The notes below the pieces were generated by a model that saw only the letters and a program-made list of their open reading frames with translations, ran no database searches and was not told where the DNA came from. A stretch of 32,501 nucleotides of DNA from Desmonostoc muscorum FACHB-395 (GTDB lineage Bacteria; Cyanobacteriota; Cyanobacteriia; Cyanobacteriales; Nostocaceae). Location of the stretch: positions 1 through 32,501 of the forward strand of contig NZ_JACJSF010000088.1 of the NCBI RefSeq assembly GCF_014698035.1. The letters run 5' to 3'. Position numbers and translations under genes: made by a program. Shown in pieces: positions 7,601 to 13,922 of this stretch (position 1 is its first letter; every line of letters begins with the position of its first letter).

Positions 7601-8152
7601 CGTACAAGCTTCTACAGTATCAGCACCCTGAACATATTCGGGGAGAAGGAAAACCAACCGGAATTTATGCCAGTCTGGTCTGTGACTGGCAGTGGTGTAA
7701 ATTAAAGCACAGTGTTTTTTAATGAAGGGATGGGCTAAGGCTTCTTCGATCGTTAATTGGTGATCGTAAACTTTGATGTAATTCCCGTTTTCGTCCTTGA
7801 TTGGTTTGTCATAAGCATCACGGGCGATATTAGAATTATCAATGTCGAGTAGTAGCCACTGAGAACCGATAATATTGGCCTTACTGCGCCATTTACCGTT
7901 TAACAGTCCGGCACAGATAGCGTGACCTGCTTTAATATGTTCTTGAACATCGGCTAGAGTGCCTTCTACATCAATGAAGTTACCAGCCAGCTTCTTAAAG
8001 TCCCAGTCTTTGTTTGTGCCAGTTGCGTTAAACGCAAACTTGATTATGCGACTCTCAATCAACTCAAGTTTTGTCTTTACAGAAGAAAAAGTTTCTGATT
8101 GGCCTGCTGATTGCGCCGATACTGAGTTATGAGATTGTTGTAATGGTGACAT
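4607..8152 (-). CDS. CyRepA1-like plasmid replication initiator (primase/helicase)
   Basis: 1181 aa. An archaeo-eukaryotic-type primase domain lies at about residues 75-215: catalytic LLLDIDN at 100-106, TTASHRPDWHKFRLVF at 153-168, and KDASRVFYGS. A PriCT-like helical domain spans about 262-335 (YDECRQVLMALVNHYGA). A helicase-type ATPase has Walker A SHPGLGKS at about 465-472. A cysteine group (CGGCSLKNQC) lies near 575-590 and could hold zinc or an Fe-S cluster. A C-terminal HTH-like segment reads IAKIIDTTQGWVSRFTQRW. This architecture matches the cyanobacterial CyRepA1 initiators, which unwind and prime plasmid DNA. The last ~20 residues appear replaced by cassette-derived sequence (see 3717-4007). 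Translation is probably limited by the hairpin at 8157-8188. Confidence 0.8.
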   Translation of the reverse strand: MSPLQQSHNSVSAQSAGQSETFSSVKTKLELIESRIIKFAFNATGTNKDWDFKKLAGNFIDVEGTLADVQEHIKAGHAICAGLLNGKWRSKANIIGSQWLLLDIDNSNIARDAYDKPIKDENGNYIKVYDHQLTIEEALAHPFIKKHCALIYTTASHRPDWHKFRLVFLLPEYVQGADTVEACTRFLMQQLPHDPACKDASRVFYGSTEAEFPLVNPEATLPAEWISEAIAIAQQERIEYQLRIQEIESRRKEWRDISLAEGWDIDQLIQNALSFIPPRTPGSGNYDECRQVLMALVNHYGATDAEIIAEQWSPSIKGSTWNIRAKIRSFRRGGISIGTLFHIAKQYGFRFPQRQYEPYQPKGVISREQWELGRVREDLSSFQNLLKQAIAPFSSIFKGFKAPPTPKPLPEIDTPSPNVIIYKPGNIPYITEVTGNISISCQPEEHITAWVEAVSKGWTQILDNSHPGLGKSYNAGQLTAGLFGVDKLIYQDANHRNPSTLPIETNFVDLPVRHNGFKLDPTRKTPTGDDFKLWTKAGETADTDGNCHRTYLFNAFRNKNFSSLDFEESGISPICGGCSLKNQCRFASGDGFGFRFQKRSAIQNYSELRAHPDSTPVTLTNAADQTFTVGRLWEEAGTLIKPVRSVDVNLGDFETTVGKLLLLEPNLLSQLQPALLVLHQLLTQQIKPTDRYGFDDASIRALLPPFPTGLDIEAIGQASEPDLTFLEDLDSIDITQDKQLKKSSAARYAAKKVVKDSARTAGREFLDLPNYWLPDFLEAWKGDGSFQSQWGVLSIYRRNPKHTELANSAQFNIYLDATFKSQQLKLKLGISDPVLVIEQQRPDYGNLKVVNVTGLGKLPKNRSLPLSARVNALKETLKKLCPNLGIIDWKQIATQAEGRTEYGHFVDGRGVNRFSECDAIASFGIPYQNIGVLAAQYQVMTGEPVNLEDKNSAFQKYLTDLIRAEIIQEIGRLRAHRRPNVELTFYFCADYDLSFLLNELPGVKLESFDACSLCTEAGSRDQQTGHAIVKAFTQLWQSHQKIGQKAIAKIIDTTQGWVSRFTQRWGGWQHFKKLLLLLLDSLNSGSNKNLADLDDDEKWLAHTYFPMLIAESESSPDQLLEGVAEVAEVFSTRAMRRVLHGCTPQVRADLLMTFVSCLPTEVYSISVSSISGSLAEPALSP
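4660..4939. repeat. Direct repeat, copy 2 (280 bp)
   Basis: This is the second copy of 3782-4060, forming the 3' end of the intact replication gene. The two copies bracket the HNH gene and the small ORF, giving a unit of about 880 bp. Confidence 0.9.
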
Positions 8153-8382
8153 TGAGCAATTCCTCCTTGATGTGTGGTGGAGGAATTGGAGCTATCCTTT
8201 GGCAGTAATCTTCTAATACAACCTTTCAGAAATATAAGCACAAAATTACTTAAAATTCCTGAATTACTTTTTGTCGCTAGGTGTGCAGTGTAACAAGGGC
8301 TTAACACTCCAATCATGTAAGATAAGATTACTATTAGGGATATTAATCCGGCGGTTGGCACAACCAGATACCCCAATTCCAT
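8077..8382 (-). other. Possible leader ORF overlapping the replication gene start
   Basis: An open frame of 101 codons starts at ATG 8382 with GAGG seven bases upstream. It runs through the hairpin at 8157-8188 and ends 75 bases inside the replication gene in another phase. The first 27 codons are hydrophobic (MELGYLVVPTAGLISLIVIL). Translation through it would melt the hairpin, as leader peptides do for some other plasmid initiators. It could equally be a chance frame; no homologue was recognised. Confidence 0.2.
8157..8188 (-). promoter_or_regulatory. Ribosome-binding-site hairpin of the replication gene
   Basis: Arms CAATTCCTCC (8157-8166) and GGAGGAATTG (8179-8188) are perfectly complementary over 10 bp with a 12-nt loop. 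On the minus-strand mRNA the downstream arm is the Shine-Dalgarno run GGAGGAATTG, ending 4 nt before the ATG at 8152. The folded mRNA would therefore hide the start site, a usual way to limit initiator protein and copy number. What opens it (a leader ORF, a protein or an antisense RNA) is not shown by the sequence. Confidence 0.8.
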
Positions 8383-8384
8383 TG

Positions 8385-8427
8385 GAAAACCTCGCTGTCC
8401 TACCGGGACGCGGGGTTTTCAGTTTTT
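8385..8427. terminator. Hairpin terminator between the replication gene leader and the gene at 8431
   Basis: GAAAACCTCGCTGTCC (8385-8400) pairs with GGGACGCGGGGTTTTC (8405-8420) around a TACC loop, with one bulge and one wobble. A T5 run follows on the plus strand (8423-8427). On the minus strand it lies 10 nt past the stop of the gene at 8431, and the stem itself supplies a U run. It probably isolates the replication gene from transcription coming from 9156. Confidence 0.7.
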
Positions 8428-8430
8428 AGC

Positions 8431-9156
8431 CTATTCGCACTTGGCTAACCAAGCCTTGATAAACTCGGTAACTTCCTCCTGTTGAATTACAAATGCAGTT
8501 CCTTTTCTTCTGAGAGCTAGAATTCTCATACTTCCAACTTCAGAATAAAGGTGTGAATTATGATCGTCGGCCGCTTTGGTGGGAGGCCATAAGACCAAAA
8601 CTTTTGCTGAGGGCGTTTTTGTAGCTTCCCTTGAGGACATCCCAAACAAGTCTCTGTTCTTGCTCAACCACTTCTCGTAATCTGCCAATTCAAGCAGTGG
8701 GCAAGGGTTCCACACTTTTAGTCCATGTTTGTCTTTCCTCTTGATCTGCAAAACCTCTCTGGCTTCGTTGTAGACAATCTCCTTATCTCCTATTGAGCGA
8801 ATGGAGATAAACAGGTGAATTTTTCGCTCAAATCTTACAAACAAGTCGATAGGGTTCTTATCTTCTATCTTCAGCACCGGAAAGACTTGTATTCCTTGGT
8901 TTTTAAACTCATCCAAAAGCGAAGTTGTTAATTTTTCCAGCCTTGCAAGTTTTTGAATTCTTACCAATGGCTTGTAAGCCAATGCAAAAGCTGCCCAGCC
9001 CACTGGAGTAATAAAGCTGCCTGTAGCAAGTGCTGTACCGCTAACCGCTAGAGCCAAAGCGGATTCATAGTCTTTCGCCTCCCTAATCATCTCTAACGCC
9101 ACTTCATTGTGCGGCGGGAGTTGAAAATCGCTTGGTAGGTCTTTCTGGATCAACAT
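8431..9156 (-). CDS. Hypothetical protein with hydrophobic hairpin and nuclease-like fold pattern
   Basis: 241 aa. Residues about 32-62 (ALALAVSGTALATGSFITPVGWAAF) form a hydrophobic, glycine-rich stretch that could be a membrane hairpin. After a helical linker, GIQVFPVLKIEDKNPIDLFVRF, HLFISIRSIGD and ALRRKGTAFVIQQEEVTEFIKAWL alternate strands and helices. This loosely recalls restriction-endonuclease-like proteins (a conserved Asp, then a strand with a polar catalytic-type cluster). I cannot name a family. It is separated from the RHH gene upstream by about 140 bp and ends at a strong hairpin. Confidence 0.5.
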   Translation of the reverse strand: MLIQKDLPSDFQLPPHNEVALEMIREAKDYESALALAVSGTALATGSFITPVGWAAFALAYKPLVRIQKLARLEKLTTSLLDEFKNQGIQVFPVLKIEDKNPIDLFVRFERKIHLFISIRSIGDKEIVYNEAREVLQIKRKDKHGLKVWNPCPLLELADYEKWLSKNRDLFGMSSREATKTPSAKVLVLWPPTKAADDHNSHLYSEVGSMRILALRRKGTAFVIQQEEVTEFIKAWLAKCE

Positions 9157-9297
9157 TGGCTAAATCAAAAATTGTTTTGGCTGCTGACTAATCTCTCATC
9201 CGTTACAGTGTCAAATTTATCCTCATCTAAACTATCTAGTTAATTTTTACTAAGGAATGTGTCTTGCTTAGGCTAAGTTCCACTGAAAGTGGTCGTC

Positions 9298-9486
9298 CTA
9301 ATCTTCATCCTGCTTTTTTGATTTATTTGTTTTTGTGTGTCTTGCCGCGATCGCTTCGGAAGCAAGAATTTTTACCATTTGACTCATAGAGCGTTTTTCA
9401 GTTTTTGCTTCAGCAGTTATCAATTCATAGAGTGCTAAATCATCTTCATCAGTGAAATAAATATTTAGTCTAGTTCCTGTGGGCAT
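9298..9486 (-). CDS. Small ribbon-helix-helix DNA-binding protein
   Basis: 62 aa. TRLNIYFTDEDDLALYELITAEAKTEKRSMSQMVKILASEAI has the beta strand, helix, turn (KRSMSQ) and helix of RHH/CopG-type regulators, followed by a lysine-rich tail. It is divergent from the ParM-like gene. The intervening 236 bp carry a perfect 9-bp palindrome and repeated half-sites. So it is a good candidate for the ParR-type adaptor and/or autorepressor of the segregation operon. The assignment as ParR is inference; in classical par operons parR follows parM. Confidence 0.6.
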   Translation of the reverse strand: MPTGTRLNIYFTDEDDLALYELITAEAKTEKRSMSQMVKILASEAIAARHTKTNKSKKQDED

Positions 9487-9575
9487 CGTAACACTGTCTG
9501 GTGTTTGAATAACCCTATTCTCAGTCTAAACCTCTTACTTGTCACTGGTGTTATGTAGTGTTATGATAACACTAT
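9487..9575. promoter_or_regulatory. Operator/centromere candidate with GTGTTAT half-sites
   Basis: A perfect palindrome TAGTGTTAT-G-ATAACACTA lies at 9556-9574. A further direct half-site GTGTTATG is at 9548, GTAACACT at 9488, and a weaker GGTGTTT at 9500. They cover the presumed promoter of the RHH gene at 9486. This fits autoregulation and, with the ParM-like gene alongside, a small centromere. Confidence 0.65.
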
Positions 9576-9666
9576 AAGCCAGAAAACGACACAAAACAAA
9601 GGCAAGTGAAGCCAGAAAGTGAAGTTAAGGCTAACCAATAACTGGATAACTGGATTTGAGTCTATT

Positions 9667-9696
9667 TTGTTAAAAATGGGCTTTAATTCCTACAAT
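9667..9696 (+). promoter_or_regulatory. Likely promoter of the ParM-like operon
   Basis: TTGTTA (9667-9672) and TACAAT (9691-9696) are separated by 18 bp and lie 27 bp before the ATG at 9723. The pattern is a fair sigma-70 type match; the true start of transcription is not known. Confidence 0.4.
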
Positions 9697-9722
9697 TAAA
9701 GACTTTAACAATCATCTGAACC

Positions 9723-10838
9723 ATGACAGCTATATATTCCAATGCCAAAAATTGGCTAGTTCAAGCAGACTTGTTAGCCAAATCAGGGCTAACTGACCTC
9801 ATTGCCGGAAAAGACTCAGGAGCAGGGTATGGGAAGGCAATCATCGGTGATTTTTCGATCATGATGCCAGCCGCATACTCACTTGTTCGCAACCGCAACA
9901 TCATGCACCACGAAACCATCTCAAAAGATGGGGCATGGGTTCGATATGTAGAAGGTTCACGCCTGGACTTAAAAGATGTTCAATTCTTCTGGGGCAGTGC
10001 GGCTCTAGCTCAAAGTGACCATACCTTGCTGCACGAGGACAAAGCCAAAAAAGCAGAACTGGCATTAGAAAGCATCCTTGCAGACTTAGCAGTTCTCAAT
10101 ATTCCCGATGGGGTCAAGCTAGAAATTAGTTTGAGCAATCACAACCCCGAACGCTGGGCAACTGAGATTAAATGCAGGGTTGAAGGGACTCACACCTTTG
10201 AGCATCTGCACCCTGTAACTCGTTCCATTGTCACCAAGACAGTTGAAATCGTAGTCACAGGCATTTATCCAGAAGGATTCGGAAGCATTGCCCACTGCTT
10301 ATTCGGTGAAGCATCCCTGGTACTAGACCCCTCAGAATTAGCGATCGCACTCGATATCGGTTCATCCACTTGGTTGATTACCGTGTTTAACGGGAGTGGC
10401 GCAGTGATTGACCGTCACTTGATTGAAGGTGGAGCCGGTGAACTGCACACCATGATTGCAGAAGCTCTCGACAAACGAAACGACCGAGTAAGCCTGCTGT
10501 CCAAGGATGTGAAGCACTCGCCCAGCTTGGTGAACCAGGGAATTATTGAAGGCACTTTCACTTATGGAGGCAACCACCTCACAGGTAAGAAGTTCGAGGC
10601 AGAGTACAGCCAATGCCTAGATCAGTGGTGGAGTAACAGGATTGAGAAATTTGCCAACTTTGTGACTGCTGGCAATTATCTAGACCGTGCTAAATACCTT
10701 GTCGCCTGGGGTGGGGGTGTTTCCTTGCCAGTGGTGGATCAAAACTTAGCCGGTTTAGGCTTTGTGGTCTTGAACAATCCCCAATTCATCAATGCTTTGG
10801 GATTGAAACTATTAACTCAAATTGCAAGAGGAGCTTAA
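9723..10838 (+). CDS. ParM/StbA-like actin-family ATPase (plasmid segregation)
   Basis: 371 aa. The actin fold signature is visible: phosphate-2 loop IALDIGSSTWLITVFNGSG (about residues 208-226) and the adenosine motif region LVAWGGGVSLP (about 325-335). The N-terminal GKDSGAGYGKAIIGD (about 29-43) fits the phosphate-1 region. Such proteins polymerise with ATP and push plasmid copies apart through an adaptor bound to a centromere. The next gene starts 3 bp after its stop. Divergent from the RHH gene at 9486 with palindromic sites between. Length is normal for plasmid ParM relatives. Confidence 0.75.
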   Translation: MTAIYSNAKNWLVQADLLAKSGLTDLIAGKDSGAGYGKAIIGDFSIMMPAAYSLVRNRNIMHHETISKDGAWVRYVEGSRLDLKDVQFFWGSAALAQSDHTLLHEDKAKKAELALESILADLAVLNIPDGVKLEISLSNHNPERWATEIKCRVEGTHTFEHLHPVTRSIVTKTVEIVVTGIYPEGFGSIAHCLFGEASLVLDPSELAIALDIGSSTWLITVFNGSGAVIDRHLIEGGAGELHTMIAEALDKRNDRVSLLSKDVKHSPSLVNQGIIEGTFTYGGNHLTGKKFEAEYSQCLDQWWSNRIEKFANFVTAGNYLDRAKYLVAWGGGVSLPVVDQNLAGLGFVVLNNPQFINALGLKLLTQIARGA

Positions 10839-10841
10839 TCA

Positions 10842-11075
10842 ATGAATTACGAATCTCGGCGTATAACCATCTCCTACTTAGCAGTAATTGAATTGTGCAA
10901 GATTTTTGATTTACCCCAAGATGCACCGACACAAGCATTATCAGCAGGTGTAGAGAAGCTGATTTTTCAACATGGCAATGTGCAATCATCACCCAAACCC
11001 GAAACAGTGCAATCTACACAACCAAATAAATCGGCACTTAGCGCAATGGTCACTAATTTCAAAGGGGCAGCATGA
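10842..11075 (+). CDS. Small protein directly downstream of the ParM-like gene (adaptor candidate)
   Basis: 77 aa. SRRITISYLAVIELCKIFDLPQDAPTQALSAGVEKLI could be a strand-helix-helix DNA-binding unit, with a polar, proline-containing tail. It occupies the position where parR usually sits (3 bp after the ATPase stop), so it is the second candidate for the filament adaptor. Its end overlaps the next start by 4 bp (ATGA). No family match was recognised. Confidence 0.55.
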   Translation: MNYESRRITISYLAVIELCKIFDLPQDAPTQALSAGVEKLIFQHGNVQSSPKPETVQSTQPNKSALSAMVTNFKGAA

Positions 11076-11296
11076 GCAGAACCACATTCAGAAACACGGT
11101 TTTAGGCATTGGAGCAACAGCAGCAGCGATCGCAGTTGGCTATTTCGGAGTGCAGTACATCGGTCGTAACAATATGTTCACTATCGCCGCAGCCGTGGGA
11201 GGTGCAGGGGTCATCAGCTATGTACTTCAGAAACCGAGTCAGCCAGAAGCCCCAGCCGCACCAGTTAAAACCCAAAGGAAAAGAAATAAGTTGTGA
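11072..11296 (+). CDS. Small two-helix membrane protein
   Basis: 74 aa. Two hydrophobic segments (VLGIGATAAAIAVGYFGVQYI and MFTIAAAVGGAGVISYVL) are joined by a short basic loop and followed by a proline-rich basic tail ending KTQRKRNKL. Probably an inner-membrane hairpin. It overlaps the preceding gene by 4 bp, so it is translationally coupled to the segregation genes. Function unknown. Confidence 0.65.
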   Translation: MSRTTFRNTVLGIGATAAAIAVGYFGVQYIGRNNMFTIAAAVGGAGVISYVLQKPSQPEAPAAPVKTQRKRNKL

Positions 11297-11391
11297 GATC
11301 CCAAACATAATGCAGACACAACCCCAGAAGGGGACTAGCTCTCATCATCAGTAGTTCGGGCGAGAGTATTGTATAGAAAATAGGAGGAATT

Positions 11392-11610
11392 ATGTCACAG
11401 TCCGGGTTTGAGGCGCTTAAAGAAATGATTTCTAGAAACCTCGATAAAGGTAAAAAAGGGGAGACAACCTTTCATGGTGAACCGTCTGAAAATGTCGGCC
11501 CGATTTTAAGTGCAGCTAGCGAATTAGGTTTAGAGCAACACACTGTTTTGAAGCCAAACGGAGAGACTTACAAAATCACTCTCAAGCGAAAGAATAGCGA
11601 AGAAGCGTGA
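11392..11610 (+). CDS. Small hypothetical protein
   Basis: 72 aa: a helical, charged N-terminus (FEALKEMISRNLDKGKKGE), then a mixed segment ending TYKITLKRKNSEEA. It has a strong ribosome binding site, GGAGGAATT, ending just before the ATG. A 95-bp gap precedes it and holds two small hairpins (CCCC-AGAA-GGGG near 11322), which may adjust expression inside the operon. No family recognised. Confidence 0.6.
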   Translation: MSQSGFEALKEMISRNLDKGKKGETTFHGEPSENVGPILSAASELGLEQHTVLKPNGETYKITLKRKNSEEA

Positions 11611-11639
11611 TAAAAACCCAAAGTCAAGGAAAGTGCTGT

Positions 11640-11915
11640 ATGAGCGACCAAGACACCCAAAAGACACAACCATCGCTAACAACAACCGAAATCATGACCA
11701 TCATCCTCGGTTGCGAACAAACTCTTAGGTTTGTGCAAGCATCTCCCAATTACAAACAAATCGAAGCCTCCGAAAAGTTCAGTACATCGAATGACCTAAA
11801 AATGGGCGATGCAGTCCAAGCCTTGATGGAGATTCACGAAGCAATCCTAAATATCGAGTTCTACTCCCAAGTCGAGGGACAAACTTATGCTTTCAATGAC
11901 AGCCTTACAGCGTAA
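11640..11915 (+). CDS. Hypothetical protein, mostly helical
   Basis: 91 aa from MSDQDTQKTQ. The start at 11640 is favoured by AAGGAAAG upstream; the in-frame ATG at 11607 overlaps the previous stop and gives an unconvincing N-terminus. TTTEIMTIILGCEQTLRFVQ and MGDAVQALMEIHEAILNIEFY look like two amphipathic helices. The end overlaps the next gene. No known family. Confidence 0.55.
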   Translation: MSDQDTQKTQPSLTTTEIMTIILGCEQTLRFVQASPNYKQIEASEKFSTSNDLKMGDAVQALMEIHEAILNIEFYSQVEGQTYAFNDSLTA

Positions 11916-12081
11916 CCACCTCTATGAATTTCGCGGTCAACAACTCCGCTACAGTCATCGCTCTAATTGTCGAGTCAATGCCCTTTTCATATTCAATGAC
12001 TCGAAAGGCAGAAGAAAAGAATTAAGCCAAAACCAAGTGCAGAGGGAGGTTTTTGAACTTGTTGAGTTTTGTGAGAACTGA
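11887..12081 (+). CDS. Small basic hypothetical protein
   Basis: 64 aa (61 if the second Met at 11896 is used). It overlaps the end of the previous gene by 29 bp, and its TGA shares a base with the next ATG at 12081. YEFRGQQLRYSHRSNCRVNALFIFND looks like a small beta-rich unit, followed by a charged helix (NQVQREVFELVEF). The tight overlaps on both sides support its being a real gene. Function unknown. Confidence 0.5.
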   Translation: MLSMTALQRNHLYEFRGQQLRYSHRSNCRVNALFIFNDSKGRRKELSQNQVQREVFELVEFCEN

Positions 12082-12623
12082 TGATGAAGCGATTGCACCG
12101 ACGACCAATCATTGCAATCGCCCCACTCCGGGACGTATCTCTCGCCGCAAAACGAAAAGTACATAAGGATCTTAACAGCATGGCACTCGACTACAAAAAT
12201 CCCAACGATTGGGGACGTTCACCGCTAACTGATTCCGCCCTAAGAAAGCAGCAATTCAAAGCAGAAAATCCTGAACAATGGGCAGCAATGATTGAGGCGG
12301 ATATTGAGGCACTCTCCACACCAATATTCGAGAGTGAAGATTACCCACCTTTCACAGGAACGGAATTCTTAGCAACTCATTCAACCATTGATGACCATCC
12401 ATACTCTGCTGCATTTGGTCAATTCTTGGGTAATGGGATTGACGCGGACATTGCAAATATCTTGGCATTTGGTGAGAACAGATTTGATTTAATTTCTGAT
12501 GATTTTGACGATCCCATAAGGCAATTAGCAACGAGAATTTATAGCCGATTTGAAGACATGGGTTATTGGGATGAGTTGCCCCAAGAGTCGAGTGATATCA
12601 ACTACGACAACATACCTTATTAG
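12081..12623 (+). CDS. Hypothetical protein, acidic C-terminal half
   Basis: 180 aa. A basic N-terminus (MMKRLHRRPIIAIAPLRDVSLAAKRKVHKD) precedes a mostly acidic body (WGRSPLTDSALRKQQF, then EDYPPFTGTEF and DLISDDFDDPIRQLATRIYSRFEDMGYW). An internal ATG at 12180 (MALDYKNPND) is an alternative start that removes the basic part. It sits between tightly spaced genes of the operon, 12 bp before the next start. No family recognised. Confidence 0.55.
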   Translation: MMKRLHRRPIIAIAPLRDVSLAAKRKVHKDLNSMALDYKNPNDWGRSPLTDSALRKQQFKAENPEQWAAMIEADIEALSTPIFESEDYPPFTGTEFLATHSTIDDHPYSAAFGQFLGNGIDADIANILAFGENRFDLISDDFDDPIRQLATRIYSRFEDMGYWDELPQESSDINYDNIPY

Positions 12624-12635
12624 GAGAATAACGCA

Positions 12636-13352
12636 ATGGACTTTGCAATACGCAATCCGGTAGTTGGTCATAGTTCCCATATCGATGAAAAAGCGCAAGC
12701 ATGGGGAGGGTTTGAGTCTGATATTTTGGGCTATCTCTCCGATATAAACAAGCTCGAACAGTTTGCTGACTATGCGAATAATGCCCAAGAGTTGAGTGAC
12801 CGATTAGAGCCATTTTTGGACAATGCCAAGGTGGTCTTTGAGGCGATGGAGAAGTTGACTAAAGGACAAGTAACCTGGGTCGAACTTCGTAAACAATACG
12901 GCTCTCATGTTGCAGGTGCAATTGGTAAAATCCGTAAACTTAACGCTGAATTTGACAGCGAGATGAGTAAGATAGATGCCCAAGATAGAGCCGACCTCCT
13001 GCGAATTGACCAAAAACGTAAGCACGGACTTGCAGAAGTGGCAGCACAATTGCACCACGATTTACAAGCCGAATTGTGGAGACATGAAAACAAGATAAGT
13101 GGGATAGAAAATAGACAAGTTGTGCAAGCCGAAAGGCAAGCAATCACAACAGGATTAAGAGAGAAACGTCAACAACTTTTAGCCCGTGCGAGGTATGGCT
13201 CACGAGCATTAGAACCAAACCAAACACCCCAGGAAGTTATACCAATTCAATCCCAAAATCATGCACCAGCGTCTAGTGTTTCTGCAACGGGAACAGTTCG
13301 TGGTTGGGGTGCAATGTTGGGTAACTTGTGGCAGAAATTAGGCGACAGATAA
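12636..13352 (+). CDS. Coiled-coil protein of the segregation/ATPase operon
   Basis: 238 aa. A long, charged helical stretch from about residue 45 to 185 (AQELSDRLEPFLDNAKVVFEAM through RQAITTGLREKRQQLLARA) has heptad-like spacing. The tail is polar and ends GWGAMLGNLWQKLGDR, which could be amphipathic. A good ribosome site, TTAGGAG, lies 12 bp before the ATG. It may be a structural or adaptor partner of the ATPases on either side of the operon; that role is inferred from context only. Confidence 0.6.
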   Translation: MDFAIRNPVVGHSSHIDEKAQAWGGFESDILGYLSDINKLEQFADYANNAQELSDRLEPFLDNAKVVFEAMEKLTKGQVTWVELRKQYGSHVAGAIGKIRKLNAEFDSEMSKIDAQDRADLLRIDQKRKHGLAEVAAQLHHDLQAELWRHENKISGIENRQVVQAERQAITTGLREKRQQLLARARYGSRALEPNQTPQEVIPIQSQNHAPASSVSATGTVRGWGAMLGNLWQKLGDR

Positions 13353-13373
13353 TCAATTAATTAGGTAAGGCTG

Positions 13374-13922
13374 ATGCTAGTAAGGAAACGAAATGAAGAT
13401 CCTCATAGCGTCAGCCCTTTTTTGCATGAAGGGCTGGCACAAACACCACAATCAACTAAGCAGCAGAAACAACCCGAACAGTTACCACCACTGCCAGAAA
13501 ACAACAGAGGTAGAACTTTTAGACGTGCTGGTAATGCCTGTGAAATTGTCGCTGGCAGTTGTCTAAACAGTGCAGTAATTTTCACCTTTCATCTGTTGCA
13601 AGTTCACCCAGTTGGAATGTTCCTGGCTGTGGGTACTGCACACTTGTACTTTACTGCCACTGCAACAGGTGAAGGGTTCAATAATTTTGTCACTAATTTA
13701 ATGACTGGTTGCAGTGCATCGTTAGCGTTATTGTGTGCGCTTTCCGAACCGATTGGGGAGTGGAATGAAGCGAGAACTTCTACTATTACTGCTAATACTT
13801 CAATTGAGTCGGTTTATAAACCAAAAACTGCTGAATCTTCAAGTTGGATGGATGGTGCAGGTGTGGCGATATTCGTAGCACTATTAATGATTTTTCTATT
13901 TGGTGGCAGGAGAAGTAAATGA
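13374..13922 (+). CDS. Integral membrane protein, 3-4 helices
   Basis: 182 aa. A proline/glutamine-rich cytoplasmic N-terminus (residues 1-50) is followed by hydrophobic segments near 62-95 (AVIFTFHLLQVHPVGMFLAVGTAHLY) and 108-125 (LMTGCSASLALLCAL). The last helix, VAIFVALLMIFLFGG, lies close to the C-terminus. Its TGA overlaps the ATG of the next gene (ATGA), so it is coupled to the membrane-anchored ATPase. It is a plausible membrane partner for it. No known family recognised. Confidence 0.6.
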   Translation: MLVRKRNEDPHSVSPFLHEGLAQTPQSTKQQKQPEQLPPLPENNRGRTFRRAGNACEIVAGSCLNSAVIFTFHLLQVHPVGMFLAVGTAHLYFTATATGEGFNNFVTNLMTGCSASLALLCALSEPIGEWNEARTSTITANTSIESVYKPKTAESSSWMDGAGVAIFVALLMIFLFGGRRSK

